Shown here: piece by piece, positions 18,997-29,000 of the stretch
How the letters are laid out: every line of letters starts with the position of its first letter
Position numbering within the stretch: position 1 is the stretch's first letter
Source: Rubrivivax sp.
GTDB lineage: Bacteria; Pseudomonadota; Gammaproteobacteria; Burkholderiales; Burkholderiaceae_C
Direction: 5' to 3'
Length of the DNA stretch: 64,000 bases
Assembly: GCA_030653385.1 (NCBI GenBank)
Contig: JAURZM010000014.1
Coordinates: 19,321 to 83,320, forward strand
Position numbers and translations under genes: made by a program
The notes under the pieces: generated by a model
Told to the model about the DNA's origin: nothing
The model's database searches: none
Seen by the model: the letters and a program-made list of their open reading frames with translations, nothing else

Positions 18997-19569
18997 ATGA
19001 CGTTTGTAAATGAGCGGATCGCTGAAGAAGATTCAAAGAAGTACGGACTTGACCAGATCGATGCCCGCTGGGCGTTCGGAGGCACAAGCTCGCGGCAATG
19101 GACGGTCGATCAAGAGCGACAGATTCGCATGCGGCAGGTAAGTCATCGAGTGGAATTCGGCTATGTCTCCAGTGAAATAGGCTGGACGATTCACTGGGGA
19201 AACCAGGTGATCGATGTACGGACAATTACTGTCTCAAGAGAGACAATTGGCTCGCATCGACACATCGTTTACCGACTCCTCAGTCTCGAAGTGCCCGCTA
19301 GCTTGGGCGTAGCGCGCGAAGAGGTGATTGCAGCGTTTCGTGAGGCGCTGTTGGTCTATGGGGACGGCGGAATCTACTCTGGAGATATCACTTCAACAGT
19401 AACGCTCTTGGCAGCGACTGAGGGGCAGAATAATGCTTACCTACGACGCACAATCCGGCGATCTCGTGAAGATGATGTCGAGAAGATCGACAGCCACCGT
19501 CTTGTCAGCGAAGCCTTACTCCAGAACCTCGACTGCTGGCCGACGACAACCCAAACTAGGCACAGGTAG
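18997..19569 (+). CDS. Small protein A of the RTX locus, unknown function (paralog of B)
   Basis: 190 residues, no recognised domain, no signal peptide or membrane segment. Residues 1-145 align by eye with the next gene. Shared points are FVNER at the start, KYGL-x-x-ID-x-R, GGTSSRxW-x-xD-x-ER at about 28-45, a VYRLxxLxxPxxL core, and EALxxYGxxGxxS near residue 125. After that point this copy runs on for about 45 residues that have no counterpart in protein B, as if an original stop had been lost. Position between the adaptor and the giant RTX gene suggests a role tied to the RTX protein (chaperone, modifier or protective partner). That is inference only. Base composition is near 50% GC in places, unlike flanking genes. 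Confidence 0.8.
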   Translation: MTFVNERIAEEDSKKYGLDQIDARWAFGGTSSRQWTVDQERQIRMRQVSHRVEFGYVSSEIGWTIHWGNQVIDVRTITVSRETIGSHRHIVYRLLSLEVPASLGVAREEVIAAFREALLVYGDGGIYSGDITSTVTLLAATEGQNNAYLRRTIRRSREDDVEKIDSHRLVSEALLQNLDCWPTTTQTRHR

Positions 19570-19604
19570 AAATCTGTTCACTATGCTCCAAGAGAGGAAT
19601 TCAA

Positions 19605-20024
19605 ATGTCTTTTGTCAATGAGCGAGTTTCGGCGACGGATGCCGACAAGTATGGGCTTAACGAAATTGATCGTAGGTACGTGGTAGGAGGTACGAGCTCT
19701 CGGGACTGGGCAATCGATAGAGAGCGTGGCGTCTACTTGCGCTACGTCCGCCACCCTGATCGAGAGGGTGGCGCCACGAGGTATGCGATCTGGCATTTGT
19801 TCTGGAAGGGCGAAATTGTCGAGGCTGCGATTGAGTCGGAGGTGACAGGTATCGGGCAAGCCCATCGAACAGCGGTGTATCGACTGGTACGCCTTGCCTT
19901 ACCACCATTGCTTCAAGCGGAACGAGAAGGAGTGATCGCGCTCTTGACGGAGGCGCTCCAGGCATACGGATCGGCTGGAGTCCACTCAAAGGAGTCCACT
20001 TTCTCCATGTCCTTCGTTGCGTAA
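19605..20024 (+). CDS. Small protein B of the RTX locus, unknown function (paralog of A)
   Basis: 139 residues. It begins MSFVNERVSATDADKYGL and shares with protein A the GGTSSRDWAIDRER block, a WHLFWKGE strand (WTIHWGNQ in A), the VYRLVRL strand and the EALQAYGSAGVHS end. The predicted make-up is mixed alpha/beta and soluble, with charged ends. AGAGAGG lies about 7 bases before the ATG. The gap to protein A is 35 bases and to the RTX start 15 bases, so all are likely on one transcript. I do not recognise a characterised family. I recall similar short proteins near large RTX genes in other proteobacteria but cannot confirm this here. Confidence 0.82.
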   Translation: MSFVNERVSATDADKYGLNEIDRRYVVGGTSSRDWAIDRERGVYLRYVRHPDREGGATRYAIWHLFWKGEIVEAAIESEVTGIGQAHRTAVYRLVRLALPPLLQAEREGVIALLTEALQAYGSAGVHSKESTFSMSFVA

Positions 20025-20039
20025 CTCTGGAGCTTGAAC

Positions 20040-23000
20040 GTGTCAATAACTTTTGAAGCGGCGATTCAGAGCCTGCTGGACAATCCCAGTGCGTACACGA
20101 CGAGAGAGAGCCTACGGCAACTCGCCCAGTCAGTGACAACACTGCCGGCTGCTGGCCTTCAGCAAGGGGCTACGACAATTCTCTACAGTGGCAATCTGTT
20201 ACCGGATACAAGCGCCCAAAGCGTCGTGGCATCGCTGGGGGCGGACACTCGTGTTCGAATTATTGATCGAACGCAAGTTGCTAAGTTGCTAGAGTCGACG
20301 GAATTCTTGAATGCTCTTGGTTCTGTCGACAACGCCGGTCTCTCAGCTGCCGACTTTAGAAACCCCAACGTTACACATGAGCTAAAGAACTGGTTGTTCG
20401 GGGCGTCGGACAGCCCGTGGGCAGACGCATCACGAAGATTCGTCGCGGAGACCGTTGGCGAAGTCCGAATCCTTGCGCCGCTTGCCGATCCCACTCGGAC
20501 GCTTGCGCTGGTAGAGCTCCCACTAGCTCTGGAGATCCCCGGCATCACCACAATCGACGGCATTCCGCGCGAGCAGTTGGCTACCAGAAGCCCCGAAGGA
20601 AGGCTGGCCGCCGTGACGCTGCGTTCTGCTGAGCTGGCTCACTTCACAGGTCTCAGCTCGACGTCGTTGGATCAATGGTTGACGGTGGACCAGACCTTGC
20701 TCACCGCGGCCCAGAACGACCGAACGCTGCAGGCGAATTGGGTAAAGAAGCTCGACGAAACGCCGCACTACAACACTGCCGAATTCAAGGCTGCGGGCGC
20801 CTGGCTGATGGACCTGCATCGGCAGGTCGACAGCGTCCCCGGAGCCGGCCGGTTGCTTCGCATGCTGGGCCCGATTGCAGGCGCCACGTCGTTGTACTTC
20901 GTGGCCCAAGAAGCCGCAGCTGCAGAGGCGGCGGGGGACAGCCAGCGCGCCAAAGACATCATGGCGGAGTGGGCCGCCGAGAACGCAGGCTCCAGCATTG
21001 GCGCAAGCCTCGGGGCAGCGGTCGGGGCCTTGGCGTTGGGTGCAGCCACAGTGGCTGGGGTGACCTTGGCCGCGCCGTTGGTTGCTGCCATCGGCTTCGG
21101 CGCAGCCCTTGCCGGTGGCTTCTTCGGTGGCGAAGGCGCTGTGCAGTTCTACCGCTTGCTGGGCGATCAAGACGGGAACGGCCAGCGCGACATTGTCGAT
21201 CGGGTGAGGAGCCTTTTGTACGGCGCCGATGGAACCACAAGCACGCCGCTGCCGGCCGACCTGAACGGCGACCGATTCACCATCAACGCTGGCATCGACC
21301 ACAACGAGCTCATCCGAAGGGCCGAGACCGATATCGCCTGGCGTTACGCGCTGCGAGAACTCAACACCTTCGTGATCACGGACGTGCCCTACGCGGCGCA
21401 CAACACCGATGGTTCGCTGGACCTGCTGGACCCGGCCACCGGCCTGGGCGGCATGAGCGAGCGTTACATCGCCGATCGTGCGGCCATGCTCACGTGGAAA
21501 CTGGCGTATGACAAGGGCGGTGCCCGTGACGACGATGACCCGGCACGCACCGGCACCAAGCCGTACATCGAAGACTGGGATAGGGAGAAGGTCAACGGCA
21601 ACTGGGACTTCATTGACCTCACGCGCGAGAACCAGCCCCTGAAGCTGGCCATCGACGGCAGCGGTGTGTCCCTTCACGACCACCAGGTGGTCTTCGGCAG
21701 CAACCGGGCCGAAACCATCGAAGGCGCCGGCGCGGCCGACTTCCTCTACGGCATGGGTGGTGACGACACCATCAAAGGCCACGGCGGCCACGACTACATC
21801 GAAGGCAACGCCGGCAACGACACGCTTGAAGGCGGCAGCGGCCACGACACCCTGCTCGGCGGCACTGGCACCGACACGCTGGTGGGCGACGCTGGCACTG
21901 ACCGCCTCTTGGGCGGCCTGGGCGCCGACATCTACAGTTTCTCAGGCGCCTGGGGCGTTGACACCATCGAAGACACGGACGGCCTGGGCCGCATCGAGGT
22001 CGAAGGCATCGGCGAGATCACCGGCGCTGGCGCGCTCAAGCTGGTCGACGGCGTGTGGCAGAGCCCGGACAAGCAGCTGACGTACATGCTGGACGACAGC
22101 AGCAACACGCTGACGATCCACTTCGGCGGGCGTGCCGATGCCATCGTGATCAAGGGCTGGACGCCGGCCAAGAGCCTGGGCATCACGCTCACAGACACGC
22201 GAACCTACCCCTCGACATCGAACACGCTGCTGGGCGACTACAAGAAGCTCGTAGTCAATGGCAGCTACGAGCGCGACGCGTCCGGGAACTACACCTCCGA
22301 TGGGCCGCAGGCCAATGCGGCCGACCTGATCAAGGGCAGTGTCGATGCCGACTACATCAGCGGCCTAGGTGGCAACGACGGGCTGGCCGGGGGATTCGGC
22401 AACGACTTCCTGGACGGCGGCGCCGGAGACGACGTGCTCTTGGGCGGGCCCGGCGCGGACCTTGTGATGGGAGGCGCCGGCAACGACTTTGTGCTGGGCG
22501 CTGGCTGGATGTTCACCCACAACGTCACCAGCGTCAGCCAGGCACCTCTGCCCTCGGCAGGCGTCGAGCTCTCGCGCGGGTTCTCGTGGGTCACCTACGC
22601 CACCGGCTTCAGCAGCAATGGCCTCGGCAACCCGTTCTACCTGAACGGCATCGAAACCGAAGTCGTCGCCGATGAGGGCAACGTGCTCGATGGAGGCAGC
22701 GGGTCGGACTACCTGTTCGGCGGCGACCATGGCGACGTGATCACGGGCGGCGCCGACAACGACCTGGCATTCGGTCTGGCCGGCGACGACTTCATTTCGG
22801 GTGGCGCGGGCAATGACGAGCTGATTGGCGACGGCACCTTCACGGGTGGCTTCTTCACCACCATTGCGGCCTCCCAGCATGGCAATGACGTGCTCGTGGG
22901 TGGCGCAGGTCACGACGTCCTTGTTGGCGGCGGCGGCGCCGACGACCTCTTCGGCGGCACAGGTAGCGACTGGCTCTTCGGTGACAACCGCTATGGCGAG

Positions 23001-26000
23001 CATCCAGAGCAGGACGGTGCCGACTACCTGGATGGGGGTGCCGGTGACGACTGGCTGGAGGGCGGCGGCGGCGATGACGTGCTCATTGGCGGTGAAGGCC
23101 GCGACATCATGTACGGCGGCGCAGGCAACGACCTGCTGATCAGCGATGGCAGTGATTCCCTGAACGGCGGTACCGGCAACGACACCTACTTGATTCGGTC
23201 CCTTTCGGGATCGCAGGCAGAGGTGACACCCGGGGCGGCTGGCCTCGAGTCCGCCGAGATGGCGGCCTCACAAGCAGGCCCGAGCGCGCTTGAGGGCACC
23301 CCCGTAGAGGTCAGCCGGATCGACGACACCGAGGGCCTGAACGTGTTGGCCTTCGACGGCGCAGCCTCCGGTTCGACCGCGCTGTTCGTTGAAGGGGGCC
23401 GCACCTTTGCAGCGGCGGGCGCCGGCCATCTGGTGGAGCTAGGCCCGCTGTTGAGCCTGGCCAGCATGGCGCTTCAGGGAGACGAAGATGCTGCAGGCCT
23501 GACGCTTCAGGCGGTGGTGGAGGCCGACAACCCCTACGGCCTGGTGCGCTCGCGCCGCTGGGTGGCGGGGCAAGGTGCTGTCGACACCAAGGACATCAGC
23601 AGCGCACAGCAGCTCACCGGCTCGATGAGGGCCGAGTTGATCGAAGGTGGCTCCGCCGCCGACACCATCGTGGCCGACGCAGGTGCCGATGTGATCAGCG
23701 GCGGCCGCGGCAACGACACACTGCGGGCCGGCAACACCCGAGAGCTGGACACCGACGCCGACCTGTTCCTCTTCGAGCGGGGTGACGGCGTGGACACGAT
23801 CATTTCCCAGGGCGGCAGCGCGGCCGACGTGATCCGCTTCGGGGCCGGCGTGCTGTTGCCAGACCTCAGCGTCTCGCGGCAGACCATCCTGACGGCCGAA
23901 GGCCTGGTGCCGGGCCTGGTGATCGACTACGGGGAAGGCGATCGCATCGAGATCACCGGCCTTGCGGAAGACACGCTGGCGCGTGTTGAATTCGCGGACG
24001 GCAGCAGTACCAGCATGAGTTCGCTTGTGGCGGCGCTGGCCGCGCGCGGCACGGGATCCGAAGCCGCAGAAACCATTCAGGGCAGCCCGGGTGGGGACGT
24101 GATCCGCGGCTTGGGCGGCGCCGATATGCTGTACGGCAACGCAGGTGACGATGTCATCGACGGTGGCTCAGGCGACGACGAACTCCACGGGGGGGCAGGA
24201 AACTCCGTTCTGGTGGGCGGTTCGGGCAACGACACAATCATCGTCACCGATGGCGTGAATCTCGTGCACGGTGGCTCCGGCAACGACGTACTTGAGGGAA
24301 GCCATGGCAAGACCACGTACTACTTTGGCATCGGCGACGGGCAGGATCTGATCGACGAGTTCAACTACGGCAACCGGGGCGACACGCTCGTGCTGGGGCC
24401 GGGTGTCAACGCGTCGAACATCGTCGTGGAGCGCGCGCAAACCAATCTGGTGATCCGCTTCGTGGGCACGTCGGACCGCCTGACGGTTGCGGGTTTTTTC
24501 GACACGCGCTTTGCCGAAAGTGGTGTGGCCAAGATCGAACAGGTGTTGTTTGACGACGGCACGATGTGGTCGGCCGCCAATCTCGCAGCTGCGGCGACCC
24601 CAGTGCGCAGCGCCTACGGCGAAATCGTGGGGACTTCGCAAGCGGACTTGCTGCTCGGCACTGCCGCAGTCGATCACCTGTATGGGCTGGCCGGCGACGA
24701 CACGCTCGACGGTGGCGGTGGGAACGACACGCTGCGCGGCGACGCCGGCAGCGACCGATACGTGCTTAAGGCGGGCAGCGGCTCCGACGTGATCTACGAC
24801 GCTCGTTTCGCGTACGGCGCCCTGAACACGGCAGCCGACCTGGACGTGATAGACGTGCAGGCAACGGCCGGCCAGGTCACGCTTCGCCGAGGGGGCAGCA
24901 GCAACGCGAGCCTGTTCGTCGAGATCGATGGCACGCCCGACCGCGTGGAGGTCAGAGATTGGTTCGCCCAGGACGACAGCAACACGCTGCGCATCACTTT
25001 GTCAGACGGCACCATTTGGGATGCTGCGGCCATCCGTTCGAGGGCGGTGGAGCCGGTCTCTGGTGCTTTCAACTGGGTCTACGGCACTCCGGGCGCTGAT
25101 TTGATCGTGGGGACGGGCGATGCCAACGTGCTGCATGGCAATGCTGGGGCCGACACGCTCGATGGTGGCGCCGGCAACGACACGCTGTACGGCGGCAGCG
25201 GATCGGACACCTACCTCTTCGGCTACGGTTCGGGCGACGACACCATCATTGAAGTGGACTACACCGCAGGGGCCGATGCGACGATCGACACGATCCAGCT
25301 CAAACCCGGCGTGTTGCCTGGGGATGTCACGGTCACCAGGAGCGACTCGGGCGCCGTGACGCTGAGCCTGGCGGGTTCGACTGATCGGCTCACGGTGAAC
25401 CGCTACTACAGCACCTCGGCCCGCGTGGAGACCATTCGCTTCGACGACGGCACTGAATGGGACCTCACGGCCAACCCGCTGGGTCCGATCATTGGCACGC
25501 CGAGCGCCGAGAACCTGTATGGCACGGTGAATGACGACACCATCATGGGTGGGGGGGGCAATGATCGGTTGGAGGGTGCCGAGGGCCACGACATGCTATT
25601 CGGTGGTGATGGCAACGACATCCTCATCGGCGGCGATGGCTTCGACACCCTGGACGGTGGCGCTGGCAACGACCACATGGCGGGCGACAGGAACGACCGA
25701 TTCCTGTTCGGTCGGGGCGACGGGAACGACACGATCGGTTCAGGCGGGGGCACTCTGGTATTCAAGACCGGCGTTCTTGCTACCGACCTTGAACTTCGAA
25801 GTTCGTCGGGAGGAACGTTGGTGGTGCGCATCTCCGGCGCAACCGACACCGTGACACTGCCGGGGTGGCTGAACCCCAGCTACACATCGAAGGTCACACG
25901 CTTCGAGTTTGCCGATGGCACGGTCTGGAGCGAGGCGGACATCCATGCGCATACACAGGCAGTGGGTACTGAAGGTGGAGATCACCTTCACGGATCTCCG

Positions 26001-29000
26001 ACTGGCGATTCGCTCATTGGTTATCAGGGCGATGATGAACTGTGGGGCTATGGCGGCAATGACACCCTGACTGGTGGCCAAGGCAACGATCGCCTGTACG
26101 GCGGTGACGGAAACGACACGCTGGACGGCGGCGAAGGCACCGACATCCTCGCAGGTGATGCGGGTAGCGACACCTACGTGTTCGCCGCGGGATTCGGGCA
26201 AGACACCATCGCTGAACGTGACACGCGCGAAGTAGGTACCGTCGACGTGGTTTCCTTTGCCGAGGGAATAACCCCCGATCAGGTGATCGTCACGGGCGAC
26301 AACCCGACGGCCCCGAACTACGCGGAGAACCTGTACCTCAGCATTCAGGGGACGACTGACCGAATCACGCTCTCGCGCTGGCAGGACCCAACGCGCTCGA
26401 ACGTCGATGAGGTTCGTTTCTCGGACGGAACGGTCTGGAACCGTGCCGACCTCACCGCCAAGTTTTATGCGTCCCAGGGTGGCGGCACAGTCGAAGGCAG
26501 CCAGTTTGGAGACACGCTCTCCGGCGGCGATCAGAGTGATCAGATCGATGGGGCCGACGGCGACGACCATCTGGCCGGACACGGTGGCGACGACGTGCTC
26601 ATCGGCGGCGCAGGCGACGACGTGTTGGACGGTGGCCCCGGCAGTGATCGTCTTTACGGCGGCATTGGCAACGACACCTATCTGTTCGGGCCCGGCTCGG
26701 GACTGGACACCATCGGTGACTTCGACCGTGCCACAGGGGGGATGGACCGCGTGGTGCTGGCTGCGGGCGTGACTCCAGCCGATGTGACGGTCTCCAGGAC
26801 GGACGTCCACATCGTCCTCAAGCTCAATGGCTCAGAGGACAGGCTGCAGATGATCTGGTACCCGCACGCGGGCCTGAAGATTGAGGAGGTCGTGTTCAGC
26901 TCAGGTGAGGTGTGGACAGCGGCGAACCTCGAGGCCATGGCACTGCAGTCGATCACGCAGATCGGGACCGCAGGCGACGACTTCCTGACGGGAACACCGG
27001 GGTTTGACATCCTCCAAGGCGGCGCCGGAAACGACCTGCTCGTGGGCGGTGCTGGAGACGACAGGATCGAAGGAGGCGAAGGCGATGACCGCCTGGAGGG
27101 TGGCCTCGGGCAGGACGAACTCATCGGTGGCGCAGGGAACGACACCTTCGTTGTCAGCGGGATGGATGATGTCGTTGTCGAGGAGGAAGGTGGCGGTGTC
27201 GATCTTGTCGAAGCCACCGCGACCTTCGTGCTGCCGCAACACGTCGAGAACCTGACACTCGTTGGCTCGGCGGCAAATGGCACCGGAAACAGCGCGGACA
27301 ACCAGCTGGTGGGCAACGAAGGCGCCAATACCCTCTCCGGCTTGCTTGGCGCCGACTGGCTGGACGGCCGCGGCGGGAACGACTATTTGTTCGGCGGCTT
27401 GGGCGGCGATACGTATCGCTTCGATCTTGGCTGGGGTAGCGACTTGCTGGATGACCTCGGCGCCAACATCGGGTCGGGTCTCACCGACGACGGGGCGGTG
27501 GATACGATTGAGTTCGGGCCAGGGATCGCCCTTGCGGACCTCAACTATCGAATCGTCGGCAGTGACTTGGTCATCACGCATGCCAACGCCACTGATGTCC
27601 TGACCGTTCGAAGCTACATCGCCGCGGGCCTGGTCGAGAGCATTCGCTTTGCAGACGGAACCGTGCATGGCCAAAGCGACGTCATCGAACGTGCGAGCAC
27701 GCAGTACGGCACTGACGGGCCCGACACGCTCTACGCCATCTACTCTGGCGGTACGCTTTACGGACGGGCCGGAGCAGATTCGCTATACGGTGCCCAAGGC
27801 AACGACCAGTTGCATGGGGAGGACGGTGATGACGTGCTCTACGGTTCGGACGGCAACGATCTGCTCTTTGGTGGTGCCGGAAGTGACTGGTTGTACGGGC
27901 AGTGGGGTGACGACCTGCTGGACGGAGGCCCCGGCGCTGACGTGCTGTTAGGCGGCTCTGGCAATGATACGTATGTGGTGGACGACGCCGGCGACACGAT
28001 TTCGGAGAGCGGCTATGACGGCACAGATACGGTTCAGTCCAGTGTCTCGTGGGTTCTGGAGAGTGGGTTCGAGAACCTCACCCTCACGGGCGAGGCCAGC
28101 ATCAATGGCACGGGCAACAGTGGTGTCAACATCCTCGTGGGCAATGCAGCCGCGAACGTGCTCGACGCGGGCGGCGGCAACGACACGCTCGATGGCGGAG
28201 GAGGCGCTGACACACTGATCGGCGGCGCGGGCAACGACCTCTACTTCGTCGACAACGAAGCAGACGTGACCATCGAGGCGGCCAGCGCCGGAACCGACAC
28301 GGTCCGCGCAAGCGTCAGCTGGACGCTCGCCGCCAATCTGGAGAACCTGGAGTTGCTGGGTGCCGAAGCCATCAACGCGACCGGGAACTCAGCGGTGAAT
28401 CGGCTCACAGGCAACTCGGCCAGCAACGTGTTGAATGGAGGAGCTGGCAACGACACCATGTTGGGAGGGGCTGGCGACGACACTTACATCGTTGACAGCA
28501 CAGGTGATGTCGTAACGGAACTGGCGGGCGAAGGTGTAGACATGGTGCAGGCCAGCGTCACGCTGACCCTGGCAAATCACGTCGAGAACCTCACGCTCAC
28601 CGGCACCGCCGCCATCAACGGCACGGGCAACACCCTCGATAACTGGCTGACCGGCAACAGCGCCAACAACACGCTCAACGGCGGCGCTGGCAACGACACG
28701 ATGGCGGGCGGTGCGGGCAACGACACCTACGTGGTCGACGCTGCGGGCGACACGGTCGTTGAACTGGCAGGCGAAGGCACAGACCTCGTCCAGAGCGGGA
28801 TCTCGTGGACCTTGCTCGACAACGTCGAGAACCTCACGCTCACCGGAACCTCGGCCATCAACGCCACTGGCAACTCGCTGAACAACACGCTGACCGGCAA
28901 CAGCGGAGCTAACGTTCTCAATGGCGGCCTGGGCAACGACACGATGATTGGCGGCGCCGGCAACGACACCTACATCGTGGACAGCACCAGCGATGTCGTG

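Noticed and set aside
19433..19621. Possible separate 62-residue gene overlapping the end of protein A
   Set aside because: It overlaps both small genes, has no clear ribosome site and no recognisable content; kept only as support for a frame or stop change in protein A.
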